NCBI RefSeq assembly: GCF_024979235.1
Contig: NZ_JANLCM010000001.1
Coordinates: 1,984,001-2,048,000 of the forward strand
Reading direction: 5' to 3'
Source of the DNA: Herbiconiux aconitum
Lineage (GTDB): Bacteria; Actinomycetota; Actinomycetes; Actinomycetales; Microbacteriaceae
Length of the DNA: 64,000 nucleotides
Numbering within the stretch: position 1 is the first letter of the stretch; each line of letters starts with the position of its first letter. A program made the position numbers and the translations under genes. The notes under the pieces are model-generated. The model worked only from the letters and a program-made list of their open reading frames with translations, was not told where the DNA came from and ran no database searches. Shown here piece by piece: positions 17,245-25,685 of the stretch.

Positions 17245-17829
17245 TCAGTGGGCGAATCGGATGATCCGCGTGGGGGTGACGGCGCCGTTGACGGGCGCGT
17301 CGTGCAGCTCGCGCGGCACGTCGTCAAGGATCTCATCGTCGAAGACGACGGCAAAAACGGGTGGGCAGTTCTCCATCGAGCCGAGGGTGCGGTCGAAGTA
17401 GCCGCGGCCCCAGCCCATGCGGGTGCCGCGCCCGTCGACCGCCGACGCGGGGATGAGGATCAGGTCGGCGTCGTTGATCGCGATGGGGCCGAGGATGCCG
17501 CCCACCGGCTCGGGCAGGCCGTACAGCCCCTCGGTCTCGGTCTCGCCGTCGCCCTCGGCCCAGTCGAGCAGGCCGTCTTGCCGGGCGATCGGCAGCAGCA
17601 CCCGCCGGCCGTCGGCCCGCGCCCAGTTGAGGAAGGGGCGCGTGTTCGGCTCGAACGAGGTGGACAGGTAGGCCGAGATGGTTCGCGCATCCGTCTCCCG
17701 CGCGAGGGTGATCAGGTTCTCGGTGAAGCCGAGGTTCGCGCTGTCGACGACATGGGCAGGACGGGTTCGGCGGCGTTCACGCAGCTCGGCGCGCAGTGCC
17801 CGCTTGGCGTGGGCAACCTCGGAGGTCAT
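17245..17829 (-). CDS. 5-formyltetrahydrofolate cyclo-ligase
   Basis: 194-aa enzyme that converts 5-formyl-THF to 5,10-methenyl-THF with ATP, returning stored folate to one-carbon metabolism. Seen: the N-terminal basic helix (KRALRAELRERRRTRP), the substrate strand TISAYLSTSFEPNT, and the signature region DGRGTRMGWGRGYFDRTL. The ATG lies 7 nt after TACAAT, so the transcript is probably leaderless. It is divergent from galU across 86 bp, as in many actinobacteria. Confidence 0.95.
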   Translation of the reverse strand: MTSEVAHAKRALRAELRERRRTRPAHVVDSANLGFTENLITLARETDARTISAYLSTSFEPNTRPFLNWARADGRRVLLPIARQDGLLDWAEGDGETETEGLYGLPEPVGGILGPIAINDADLILIPASAVDGRGTRMGWGRGYFDRTLGSMENCPPVFAVVFDDEILDDVPRELHDAPVNGAVTPTRIIRFAH

Positions 17830-17836
17830 GCCAGCA

Positions 17837-17907
17837 ATTGTAAGTGGCTGAAGATGACGGAGGTGTTTCGGCGCTGGCAGTTCCCAGCCATCAAATCTGG
17901 ATACGCT
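17837..17907. promoter_or_regulatory. Divergent promoter region, folate cyclo-ligase and galU
   Basis: Two -10-like boxes face outward: TACAAT on the minus strand (17842-17837), 7 nt before the cyclo-ligase ATG, and TACGCT on the plus strand (17902-17907), 8 nt before the galU ATG. No good -35 is seen for either. Neither gene has a Shine-Dalgarno. Confidence 0.6.
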
Positions 17908-17915
17908 TGACCCTC

Positions 17916-18806
17916 ATGGGGACACATCTGACGAAAGCAGTCATTCCGGCGGCGGGCCTCGGCACACGCTTCCTTCCGGCCACCAAGGCGATGCCGAAGG
18001 AGATGCTCCCGGTCGTCGACAAACCGGCCATCCAATACGTCGTCGAAGAGGCGGTGGATGCCGGCCTCAACGACGTGCTCGTGGTGACCGGGCGCAACAA
18101 GGCGGCCATCGAGAACCACTTCGACCGGGTCACCGAACTCGAGTCGACGCTGGAGCAGAAGGGCAAAGGCGACATGCTCCGCGTCGTCAACGAGTCGACG
18201 GCGCTCGCCGAGATGCATTACGTGCGGCAGGGCGATCCGCTCGGCCTCGGCCACGCGGTGCTGCGGGCGAAGATGCACGTCGGGCACCAGCCCTTCGCCG
18301 TGTTACTGGGTGACGACATCATCGACGCCCGAGACCCACTGCTCAGCCGGATGCTCGAGGTGCAGGAGGCGCGCTCGGCCACGGTCATCGCGCTCATGGA
18401 GGTCGATCCCTCGATGACGCACCTCTACGGTGTCGCGTCGGTCGAAGCGACCGATGAAGACGACCTCGTGCGCGTGACCGGCTTGGTCGAGAAGCCCGAG
18501 CAGGGCACCTCGCCCTCGAATCTCGCCGTCATCGGCCGCTACGTGCTGCAGCCCGAGGTGTTCGAGATCCTCGAGAACACCCCGCCCGGAAAGGGTGGCG
18601 AGATCCAGCTGACGGATGCGCTGCTCACCCTCGCCGACGACGTTTCGATCGCGGGCGGCGTCTACGGCGTCGTGTTCGGCGGCCGTCGCTACGACACCGG
18701 CGACAAGCTCGACTACATCAAGGCGATCGTGCAGCTCGCTGCCGAGCGTGACGACCTCGGCCCGGAGCTGCGCCCGTGGCTGAAGGGATTCGTCGCCGGG
18801 CTGTAG
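17916..18806 (+). CDS. galU: UTP-glucose-1-phosphate uridylyltransferase
   Basis: 296-aa nucleotidyltransferase making UDP-glucose for cell-wall and envelope glycans. The nucleotide-binding signature GLGTRFLPATKAMPKEMLPV is at the N terminus, followed by KPAIQYVVEEAVDAG, the central QGDPLGLGHAV motif, LLGDD and GLVEKPEQGTSPSNLAVIGRYVL. The start is the ATG at 17916, where family homology begins; the frame opens upstream at 17844 inside the divergent promoter. Confidence 0.96.
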   Translation: MGTHLTKAVIPAAGLGTRFLPATKAMPKEMLPVVDKPAIQYVVEEAVDAGLNDVLVVTGRNKAAIENHFDRVTELESTLEQKGKGDMLRVVNESTALAEMHYVRQGDPLGLGHAVLRAKMHVGHQPFAVLLGDDIIDARDPLLSRMLEVQEARSATVIALMEVDPSMTHLYGVASVEATDEDDLVRVTGLVEKPEQGTSPSNLAVIGRYVLQPEVFEILENTPPGKGGEIQLTDALLTLADDVSIAGGVYGVVFGGRRYDTGDKLDYIKAIVQLAAERDDLGPELRPWLKGFVAGL

Positions 18807-18861
18807 GGAGCGGCCCATCCGGGCACTCTCATCACCTCGTGACGCGGTAGTGTTCGAGCAA

Positions 18862-19515
18862 ATGTTTGTGCCCACACTCTCCGAGGGTCCGATCGCGATT
18901 CGGCCGATTCGCGTGCGCGATGCCAAGCCGCTCGAACGCGAACTCATCGAGAACCGTTCGTGGCTGCGCAAGTGGGAGGCGACGAACCCGAACGGGCCGA
19001 TGTCGTTCGACACCCGGGCGAGCATCCGCTCGTTGCAGTCGAACGCCCGGGCGGGGCTCGGACTGCCGTTCATCCTCGAGTACGACGGAGAGCTCGCCGG
19101 GCAGCTGAACGTCTCGTCGATCAGCTACGGCTCGGTGGCGTCGGCATCGATCGGGTATTGGGTGTCGGAGCGGTTCGCCGGCAAGAACATCACGCCCGTC
19201 GGGGTGGCGCTCGCGGCGGACTACTGCTTCTACTCGGTGGGCCTGCACAGGATCGAGATCTGCATCCGTCCGGAGAACGCGCCGAGCCTGCGCGTGGTCG
19301 AGAAGCTGGGCTTCCGCTACGAGGGGTTGCGGCGGCGGTACATCCACATCAACGGCGACTGGCGCGACCACTTCTGCTTCGCCCTGGTGCGCGAGGAGCT
19401 GCCCGTCGGCGTGCTGCGCCGTTGGCGCGAGGGCCGGGTGCCGGTGGGCGACGGTGCGGTGCCCGAGGCGGAGCGCATCGCGGCGCTGCGGCCCCTGCCG
19501 GTGCAACCGCGGTAG
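18862..19515 (+). CDS. RimJ-like GNAT acetyltransferase
   Basis: 217-aa N-acetyltransferase of the RimJ/RimL class, which acetylates ribosomal-protein or other N-terminal amines. Motifs: IRPIRVRDAKPLERELIENRSWLRKWE, GYWVSERFAGKNI (acetyl-CoA loop), then GLHRIEICIRPENAPSLRVVEKLGFRYEG. This is the usual actinobacterial neighbour of galU. The ATG at 18862 is 8 nt after TAGTGT; the GTG at 18850 lies inside that box and is unlikely as the start. moeA, commonly found between galU and this gene, is missing here. Confidence 0.9.
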   Translation: MFVPTLSEGPIAIRPIRVRDAKPLERELIENRSWLRKWEATNPNGPMSFDTRASIRSLQSNARAGLGLPFILEYDGELAGQLNVSSISYGSVASASIGYWVSERFAGKNITPVGVALAADYCFYSVGLHRIEICIRPENAPSLRVVEKLGFRYEGLRRRYIHINGDWRDHFCFALVREELPVGVLRRWREGRVPVGDGAVPEAERIAALRPLPVQPR

Positions 19516-19609
19516 AAGCGGGTACTGCCGGATTGCCTGTGGAATCGCGGGTACCGCCTCGCCACATTCTCCGCGATGCGCCGGCCTGCGGCTGTCGCGT
19601 CGCTCGCTG

Positions 19610-19636
19610 CTCGCGCCGCCGCTGCTGCGGCGCGAG
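19610..19636. terminator. Hairpin in the 298-bp gap after the RimJ-like gene
   Basis: Perfect 10-bp arms CTCGCGCCGC (19610-19619) and GCGGCGCGAG (19627-19636) with a 7-nt loop, about 95 bp past the stop codon. There is no T-tract. The rest of the 19516-19813 gap has no convincing ORF or RNA. Confidence 0.5.
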
Positions 19637-19813
19637 GCGACATGTTCGCGTGAGGTCGCTGACGCGGCCTCGCGCTCACCCTGGGTCGTCGAGCGCGGCC
19701 CGCGGCTTCCACTCTCGTGCCCTAGGGGTAGCTCGTGCCAACTTCGCCACCAGAACCCCAACACGCGCCACCTGTGCCAGCCTGCCGCGGCTCATCGCCC
19801 CTACCGTAGGGGC

Positions 19814-20788
19814 ATGACCACAGAATGGCTCGGCGGAGGCTTCATGATCGCCCTCGCGGCGATTCTGTGGCTCGCCTACCTCATTCCCTCGTGGTCCCGT
19901 TCGCGGCAATACCTCGCGACCGAGCGCAACGCCGTGCGGTTGCAGCAGACCTTGCGCATTCTCGCCGAGACCTCCGAAGTGCCCGAAGAGGTGCGCATCG
20001 AGGCGAGCGCGCGCAGCATCGCCGAGCAGGAACGCATCCTGAAGCACCGTGCCGTCGAGCGGGAAGCGGCTGCCATTCCCGCGGCCGTTCGCACCGCCGA
20101 CCGGCTGCGCCGCTCCCGGGCCATCACCGCGGGCGTGCTCGCGCTGTCGGTCGCGGTGGCCGTGCTGGGCGGCATGCAGGCCGTCTACACCGGGGCCTGG
20201 ATCATCCTGGTCGCCGGCGTCATCGCCTCCGTCGTGAGCATCACCGTGCTCGTGAAGCTCGCGCGAGCGAGCCGCGGACTGCGCCTGCCGCGGCCGGTCG
20301 TCGCGCTCGTCGCGCAGGAGTTCGTCGACCATGCCGAGGGTGACGTCTCCGATGTCGATGACGCCGCGGATGTCGCGGTCGAAGAATCCACGGTGCCGGA
20401 CAGCGGCTGGGTTCCCGTGTCGGTGCCGCGCCCGCTCTACCTGGGCCGCGCATCCGCTGCCCCGCTCGGGCTCGAGGATGCGACCTTCGAGCCGGACGAG
20501 TTCGAAACGGGAGTCGCAGCGATCGCGATGGTCGAATCACCCGTTCCGGCGGCTGTCGACGACCAGCACCGCGAGTCACTCCTCCGCGCCGCTGCCGAGG
20601 CCGAGGACGCACTGCGCTCCCGCCTCGCCGCCGAGCACGAGACGGTGGCCGAGTTGCCCGTCGCGCGCGAGGTCGAGCCGGTGGCGCCGCCCGCTCCATC
20701 GCGCTTCGCCCGCATGGGCATCGTCGACGACGACACCGCGTCGCACCTCGACCTCGATGCCGTGCTGGCCCGCCGCCGCGCCGGCTGA
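19814..20788 (+). CDS. Conserved actinobacterial membrane protein at the galU-rimJ locus
   Basis: 324 aa. One N-terminal membrane segment (FMIALAAILWLAYLIPSW) is followed by a charged helical region (about residues 40-90). Two closely spaced membrane segments lie at about 100-150, then an acidic, probably disordered C-terminal half ending in HLDLDAVLARRRAG. The gene order resembles the mycobacterial galU-moeA-rimJ-Rv0996 order, so this is probably the Rv0996-type protein. A link to the cell-division protein SepX is possible but not shown by the sequence. ATG is 6 nt after TACCGT, so the transcript is probably leaderless. Confidence 0.75.
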   Translation: MTTEWLGGGFMIALAAILWLAYLIPSWSRSRQYLATERNAVRLQQTLRILAETSEVPEEVRIEASARSIAEQERILKHRAVEREAAAIPAAVRTADRLRRSRAITAGVLALSVAVAVLGGMQAVYTGAWIILVAGVIASVVSITVLVKLARASRGLRLPRPVVALVAQEFVDHAEGDVSDVDDAADVAVEESTVPDSGWVPVSVPRPLYLGRASAAPLGLEDATFEPDEFETGVAAIAMVESPVPAAVDDQHRESLLRAAAEAEDALRSRLAAEHETVAELPVAREVEPVAPPAPSRFARMGIVDDDTASHLDLDAVLARRRAG

Positions 20789-20796
20789 CCTCTCGT

Positions 20797-20854
20797 CGAT
20801 TCGCCAATTCTTGTCGGAATCCGGCGGCCGGTAGCGGCGTGTCTTGGCGATTCG
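20797..20854. repeat. Intergenic inverted repeat E
   Basis: Arms CGATTCGCCAA (20797-20807) and TTGGCGATTCG (20844-20854) match at 10 of 11 positions around a 36-nt loop. It lies just downstream of the membrane-protein gene and upstream of the SDR promoter. Terminator function is possible. Confidence 0.5.
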
Positions 20855-20871
20855 GCGCGGGTGCCCACCCG

Positions 20872-20900
20872 TTGCCGACGGGGGAGGGGCGGCGTAGCGT
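20872..20900 (+). promoter_or_regulatory. Promoter of the SDR gene
   Basis: TTGCCG at 20872-20877 and TAGCGT at 20895-20900, spaced 17 nt. The predicted start leaves a short leader carrying the AGGGG ribosome site at 20921-20925 before the ATG at 20931. Confidence 0.6.
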
Positions 20901-20930
20901 GGAAGGGGCATCCGAGCGAGAGGGGTGACC

Positions 20931-21812
20931 ATGGGCGAGGTCGACGAGAATCCGGTGACGAAGTACTCCGCCGAGGGGTTTCCCAAACAACAGCAGGACC
21001 AGCCGGGATTGATCGGCAAGACCGACCCGCGCCCCGATCACGGCGAAGAGAGCTATGTCGGCACCGGTCGCCTGCACGGGCGGCGCGCTCTCATCACGGG
21101 CGGCGACTCCGGCATCGGCCGAGCGGTCGCCATCGCCTACGCGCGCGAAGGCGCCGACGTCGCCATCTCCTACCTGCCCGAGGAGCAGGAGGATGCCGAC
21201 GACACCGCCCGCTGGATCCGTGCCACCGAGCGTCGAGCCCTGCTGCTGCCCGGCGACGCCCAGGACGAGGACTACTCGACCGGCCTCATCGACCGCACGG
21301 TCGCCGAGTTCGGCGGTCTCGACATCCTCGTGCTGAACGCCGCCTACCAGGAGAACCGCGACGGCCTCGAGAACGTGCCCACCGAGGAATTCGACCGGGT
21401 CTTCAAGACCAACCTCTACTCGATCATGTGGATGGCGCGCACAGCCATTCCGCACCTGAAGCCGGGTGCGTCGATCATCGTCACGTCGTCGATCCAGGCC
21501 TTCCAGCCGTCGCCCGCCCTGATCGACTACGCGATGACGAAGGCGGCGCAGGTGGCCTTCGTGAAAGCGCTGGCCCAGCAACTCGGCACCCGGGGCATCC
21601 GCGTGAACGCCGTGGCGCCCGGCCCGGTCTGGACGCCGCTGATTCCGGCCACCTCCTGGCCCGACAAGCTCCCCACCTTCGGGCAGGACACCCCGCTCGG
21701 CCGCGCGGCGCAGCCTGCCGAGCTCGCGCCGGCCTACGTCTTCCTCGCCTCACCCGAGGCCTCCTACGTGTCGGGCGCCATCGTTCCGGTCACCGGCGGG
21801 AAGCCGCTCTGA
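20931..21812 (+). CDS. SDR-family oxidoreductase (general-stress type)
   Basis: 293-aa short-chain dehydrogenase with an N-terminal extension (MGEVDENPVTKYSAEGFPKQQQ) typical of YhdF/YdaD-like general-stress SDRs. The cofactor loop is TGGDSGIG, the active-site lead is NAAYQ, catalytic Ser is in VTSSIQ, and Tyr and Lys are in YAMTKAA. The end VSGAIVPVTGGKPL is typical. The Asp/Arg pattern after the second strand suggests NADP(H) use. The start is ATG at 20931 with AGGGG 5 nt upstream. The substrate is unknown. Confidence 0.9.
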   Translation: MGEVDENPVTKYSAEGFPKQQQDQPGLIGKTDPRPDHGEESYVGTGRLHGRRALITGGDSGIGRAVAIAYAREGADVAISYLPEEQEDADDTARWIRATERRALLLPGDAQDEDYSTGLIDRTVAEFGGLDILVLNAAYQENRDGLENVPTEEFDRVFKTNLYSIMWMARTAIPHLKPGASIIVTSSIQAFQPSPALIDYAMTKAAQVAFVKALAQQLGTRGIRVNAVAPGPVWTPLIPATSWPDKLPTFGQDTPLGRAAQPAELAPAYVFLASPEASYVSGAIVPVTGGKPL

Positions 21813-21879
21813 GCGGGCGATCCGCCCCCGCGCCGACATATGCCGGTGCAGACATGAGTCATCTTCCTATGATGACTGC

Positions 21880-23223
21880 ATGAGCGACGACGCTGCGATC
21901 CGGATGCCGGCACCACCCCTCAGGGAGACGTCGCGCGCCGCCGCGAGCGCCTCGTCGATCGATCTCTCGAAGCGTGATCTCACCCTCGACCTGGCGCGGG
22001 TGTTCTGCGTGCTGCTCGTGGTGGTCATCCACCTGCTGATGGTGGGTGTCGGCTTCGGGCCCGACGGCGCCGTCGAGGTGTCGCGGCCGCTCGAGTCGCA
22101 GTGGTGGTTCGCGCCCGTTACCTGGGCCGGGCAGATCATGCCGCTGTTCTTCGTGGTGGGCGGCTTCGCGGCCATCACTGCGTGGCGCAGTCTCACCCGG
22201 CGCGGTGGCACCGCGGGCGACTACGTGCGTAACCGCGTGTTGCGGCTCGCCCAGCCGGCGCTCCCGCTGTTCGTGTTCTACGCGGTCGTGATCGGTGGCG
22301 CACGCGTCGTCGGCATCGATCCGCAACTCGTCGACCTCGCCGTGGTGGGCGCCGCCTCCCCGCTGTGGTTCCTCGCGGCGTACACGCTCTGCCAGGCGCT
22401 CGTGCCGCTGATGGTGTCGTGGCACCTGCGGGCGCCACGGGCGACCCTTTTGGTGTTGCTGGCCGGCGCCATCGTCGTGGATGCGCTGCGCTTCGGCACA
22501 GGGATCGACCAGATCGGGCTCGCCAATCTCTTCTTCGTCTGGTTGCTCGTGCAGCAGCTCGGCTTCTGGTATGCCGACGGCTGGTTCGCCGCGCGCCGCT
22601 GGTGGACGCTCGTGGCGATCGCCCTGGTGGCCTACGCAAGCCTCGTGCCGATGACTTTGTGGGGGCCTTACGCCGACGACATGCTCACCAATCTCAACCC
22701 GCCCACGCTGCCGCTGGTGGCTCTCGCGGTGGCGCAGGCGTGCATCCTGAAGCTGTTGCGGCCGGCGCTCGCGAAGCTCATGAACACGCACGCGGCGCGG
22801 GCGTTCGTGTTCGTGATCGGTTCGCGGCTCATGACGATCTATCTCTGGCACCTGCCGGTGATTCTGATCCTCTCCGGGGTGGCGCTGCTGATCCCCGGGG
22901 CGAGCCCCGCCCCCGCGAGCCTGGCCTGGTGGTGGACGAGGCCCGTGATGTTCGTGCTGGTGATGGCCGCCGTGTTCGGGTTGTCGTTCCTGGTCGGACG
23001 CTTCGAGGCGCCACGCGAAGTGGGCGTGACTCCGCCGACCGGCGTGGTGGCGCTCGCGACCGTGCTGGCCTTCGTGCCGCCGTTCCTCGTGATGGAATTC
23101 TTCATGGATCTGCCCATCGCGATCATCGGCAGCGTGCTGCTGTCGGCCGCGATCCTGCTGCTCGGACGGTGGCCCGCGGGGCGCCCGTCGCCCAGTTCGC
23201 GTTCGGCAGCTTTTTCGTCGTAA
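21880..23223 (+). CDS. Membrane-bound acyltransferase (acyltransferase-3 type)
   Basis: 447-aa polytopic protein with about ten membrane segments. It opens with the family-like DLTLDLARVFCVLLVVVIHLL, where Arg and His of the R/H pair lie in TM1, followed by MPLFFVVGGFAA and VRNRVLRLAQPALP. Relatives transfer acyl groups to surface polysaccharides or lipids; the acceptor here is unknown. ATG is 6 nt after TATGAT, the best -10 match in the region, and has no Shine-Dalgarno. The TAA stop is also part of the tRNA-Ala -10 box. Confidence 0.85.
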   Translation: MSDDAAIRMPAPPLRETSRAAASASSIDLSKRDLTLDLARVFCVLLVVVIHLLMVGVGFGPDGAVEVSRPLESQWWFAPVTWAGQIMPLFFVVGGFAAITAWRSLTRRGGTAGDYVRNRVLRLAQPALPLFVFYAVVIGGARVVGIDPQLVDLAVVGAASPLWFLAAYTLCQALVPLMVSWHLRAPRATLLVLLAGAIVVDALRFGTGIDQIGLANLFFVWLLVQQLGFWYADGWFAARRWWTLVAIALVAYASLVPMTLWGPYADDMLTNLNPPTLPLVALAVAQACILKLLRPALAKLMNTHAARAFVFVIGSRLMTIYLWHLPVILILSGVALLIPGASPAPASLAWWWTRPVMFVLVMAAVFGLSFLVGRFEAPREVGVTPPTGVVALATVLAFVPPFLVMEFFMDLPIAIIGSVLLSAAILLLGRWPAGRPSPSSRSAAFSS

Positions 23224-23226
23224 ACT
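23221..23226 (+). promoter_or_regulatory. -10 box of tRNA-Ala gene
   Basis: TAAACT, 26 nt upstream of the mature tRNA 5' end. Its first three bases are the stop codon of the acyltransferase gene. No clear -35. Confidence 0.4.
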
Positions 23227-23252
23227 GTCTGGGTTGTCGCGAAAGCGTCAGC

Positions 23253-23328
23253 GGGGCTATGGCGCAGTTGGTAGCGCGTCTCGTTCGCAATGAGAAGGTC
23301 CGGGGTTCGAATCCCCGTAGCTCCACCA
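23253..23328 (+). tRNA. tRNA-Ala (anticodon CGC)
   Basis: 76-nt cloverleaf with encoded CCA. The acceptor stem GGGGCTA pairs with TAGCTCC (one G-T pair). The D-arm contains GCGC-AGTTGGTA-GCGC. The anticodon stem TCTCG/TGAGA holds loop TTCGCAA with CGC at 23286-23288. The T-arm is CGGGG-TTCGAAT-CCCCG, the discriminator is A and CCA is at 23326-23328. It reads GCG alanine codons, common at this GC content. Confidence 0.97.
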
Positions 23329-23331
23329 CCA

Positions 23332-23370
23332 CGAAAGCCCTCGGATCGGTGATCCGGGGGCTTTCGTTTT
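23332..23370 (+). terminator. Rho-independent terminator of tRNA-Ala
   Basis: Hairpin from CGAAAGCCC (23332-23340) to the complementary GGGGGCTTTCG (23356-23366), with an inner GGATC/GATCC pairing and GGT loop, followed directly by TTTT. Confidence 0.9.
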
Positions 23371-23431
23371 CTGCGCTCGTCGAGGTGTTTCCCATCGATC
23401 CACCGCACCCCGGCGCCGCACGGCTGCCCCG

Positions 23432-23956
23432 GTGCCCGGCGAAGCGCCGGCGACCGGCGCCACGGAGCTGCTGAAATCCGACGGCAAGACCTACAAGGTC
23501 TACCAGTACGAGGGCGCCGACCGATACGAAGTGGCGGTCAACGTCACGATGGACAGCGTCGGCGACGTGGTGCCGGTGCTGTACATCGCGAGCGGCGAGA
23601 ACTACCCCGACGCCTTGAGCGCCGGCCCGGCCGCGGCCCATCCGGGTGGCGCGCTCCTGCTCGTCTCGCGGGACAGCATCCCCGAGATCACGCGTCAGGC
23701 GATCGTTGCCCTCCAGCCGCAGAGGATCGTCGTGGTGGGCGGTGTCAACACCGTCTCCGCCGGCGTCTACAACCAGCTCGCGACGCTGCAGCCCGCGACC
23801 GTGCGTCTGGCGGGTGCGGATCGCTACGAGGTGTCGCGGAACGTGGTCGACTACGCCTTCTGTGACATCGCTCCGGGTGCCGAGGCGACCACGTGCGCCG
23901 GCGACTCCGACGACATCTTCCTCGCGACGGGCAGTATCGGCTTCGCCGTGCGCTAA
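23432..23956 (+). pseudogene. Truncated CW_binding_2 repeat protein remnant
   Basis: The 174-codon frame encodes about one and a half CW_binding_2 repeats: GADRYEVAVNVTMDSV, ENYPDALSAGPAA, IVVVGGVNTVSAGVY, then a second GADRYEVSRNVVDYAF. It stops abruptly at FLATGSIGFAVR, where intact repeats continue into a PDALAAGP-type segment. There is no signal peptide or enzymatic domain, and the GTG start lacks a promoter or ribosome site. It lies 60 bp after the tRNA terminator. The best reading is the decayed remains of a secreted wall-binding protein related to that at 8.4 kb. A short translated product cannot be excluded. Confidence 0.7.
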
Positions 23957-24050
23957 GGGATTCCCGCGGGCGCGGGCGAGACGGGGAGCACCTGAACTCA
24001 TCCGTTCGACGTGATGCGTGCTTCTTCTCTGCCTGCCTACCCTCACCGGT

Positions 24051-25637
24051 ATGAGCACGCCTGGCGCGGTTCCAGTGCGGTTCAACGGCAAGCTGGCGCT
24101 GCTGTTGGCCATGGCGATGTTCGTGCTCGTGGTCGACACATCGATCATGAACGTCTCGATCTCCGCCGTGGTGCGAGACATCGACTCGACGGTCAGTGGG
24201 GTGCAGTCGGCGATCGCGCTCGAAGCGCTCGTCTCGGCCGCGTTCATCCTCATCGGCAGCAAGGTGGGCGACCTCATCGGGCGCAAGCTCGCCTACATCA
24301 TCGGTCTGCTCTGCTACGCGGCGGGGGCTGTGGCGATGACACTGGCCCAGTCGCTCCTGCCCGTCATCGTGTTCTGGGCCGTGATCGGCGGCATCGGGGC
24401 CTCGCTGTTGCTGCCCTCGATGCAATCCCTCATCCACGGCAACTTCGAGGGGGCCGCGCAGGCCAGGGTCTACGCGACGGTCGGCGCCTCGGCAGCGATC
24501 GCGGCCGCGGTCGGGCCGCTGATCGGGGGCTTCATCACCACGTTCCTGTCGTGGCGGGTCGCGTTCGCTCTGGAGGCGCTGGTGATCGCCGTCGTGCTGA
24601 TCGGCATCAAGCTGGTGCACGACGTTCCTTACACCGGCTCCCGGCAGGTCGACGTGGTGGGCGCCCTGCTCTCGGTCGTGGGTATGGGCGGAATCGTCGT
24701 GGGCATCCTCGTCTGGCAGGAGGGCGGAGGAGCCGTCGGCGTTCTGCTCGCCGTCGGCGCGATCGGGCTCGGCGGGTTGGCCTACTGGTTGATCCGACGC
24801 AAGCGCCGGTCGAAGGCGACCTTGATCGATCCGGACCTGTTCCGGTCGAAGCTGTTCCGGCTGGGCGTGACCGGGCAGACGATGCAGCAGATCGCGCTCG
24901 GGGGCACCATGATCGTGCTGCCCATCTATCTGCAGATGGTGCTCGGCTACAACGCGCTCCAAGCGGGCTTGTCGATCGCGCCGCTGTCGCTGAGCATGTT
25001 CGGCGTCGCGCTGCTGGCCGGAAAACGCGTGGGCCGGCGCCGACCGGCCACCCTCATCCTCTGGGGGTTCCTGCTCCTCACGGTGGGCCTCGTCATCCTC
25101 ATCCCGCTGGTGCCGCGGGCGGATTCCGGGTGGTGGCTCCTCGGCCCGCTGATCGTCTCGGGGGCGGGGCTCGGGCTGCTGGTGTCGCAACTGAACAACT
25201 ACACCCTGTCTCCGGTCTCGGATGAGCGGGTCAGCGAGGCGGCGGGCGTGAATTCGGCCGCCGGTTCGTTCGGACTGTCGTTCGGTCTCGCCTTCGCCGG
25301 CGCGATCATGCTCGCCTCACTCTCGCTGATCTTCACCTCGCTGGCGATGGACAGCGAGGTGCTGCCTTCCGACGAGAAGCAACAGGTCGCGCAGGTGCTG
25401 GAAGAAGACGCCGAGATCCTCTCCAACGCTGCCCTGGCCGACCTTCTCGTCGGCCAACCCGACGACATCAAGGCTGAGATCATCCGCATCAACACCGAAG
25501 CGCGGCCGATCGCTCTGCAGATCGCTCTGTTGATCCCGATCCTGGCCGGTGGGGTCGGATTGCTCAACGGATTCCGGATGCGTCGACTACCCGACCCGAA
25601 GTCAAGCGGCACCGGGGAGGGTGTTCTGGCGGCGTGA
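24051..25637 (+). CDS. MFS drug exporter, DHA2 (EmrB/QacA) type
   Basis: 528-aa proton-driven exporter with 12-14 membrane segments. Seen: DTSIMNVS in TM1 (acidic D1-type motif), GSKVGDLIGRKLAYIIGLL (motif A), and the TM5 motif C region AVGPLIGGFITTFLSWRVAF. It has a large extracellular or membrane-proximal loop (DSEVLPSDEKQQVAQVLEEDAEILSN) before the last helix. Substrate unknown. ATG at 24051 is 7 nt after TACCCT; the frame opening at 24018 is upstream of that box. Confidence 0.9.
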   Translation: MSTPGAVPVRFNGKLALLLAMAMFVLVVDTSIMNVSISAVVRDIDSTVSGVQSAIALEALVSAAFILIGSKVGDLIGRKLAYIIGLLCYAAGAVAMTLAQSLLPVIVFWAVIGGIGASLLLPSMQSLIHGNFEGAAQARVYATVGASAAIAAAVGPLIGGFITTFLSWRVAFALEALVIAVVLIGIKLVHDVPYTGSRQVDVVGALLSVVGMGGIVVGILVWQEGGGAVGVLLAVGAIGLGGLAYWLIRRKRRSKATLIDPDLFRSKLFRLGVTGQTMQQIALGGTMIVLPIYLQMVLGYNALQAGLSIAPLSLSMFGVALLAGKRVGRRRPATLILWGFLLLTVGLVILIPLVPRADSGWWLLGPLIVSGAGLGLLVSQLNNYTLSPVSDERVSEAAGVNSAAGSFGLSFGLAFAGAIMLASLSLIFTSLAMDSEVLPSDEKQQVAQVLEEDAEILSNAALADLLVGQPDDIKAEIIRINTEARPIALQIALLIPILAGGVGLLNGFRMRRLPDPKSSGTGEGVLAA

Positions 25638-25685
25638 CGGCGCCCCGGCACCACATCCCTGACCGAGTTCACTACAGTGAGCGGT

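Noticed and set aside
19516..19813. Small RNA or gene in the 298-bp gap
   Set aside because: Apart from one GC-rich hairpin and the -10 box of the next gene there is no conserved structure or convincing frame.
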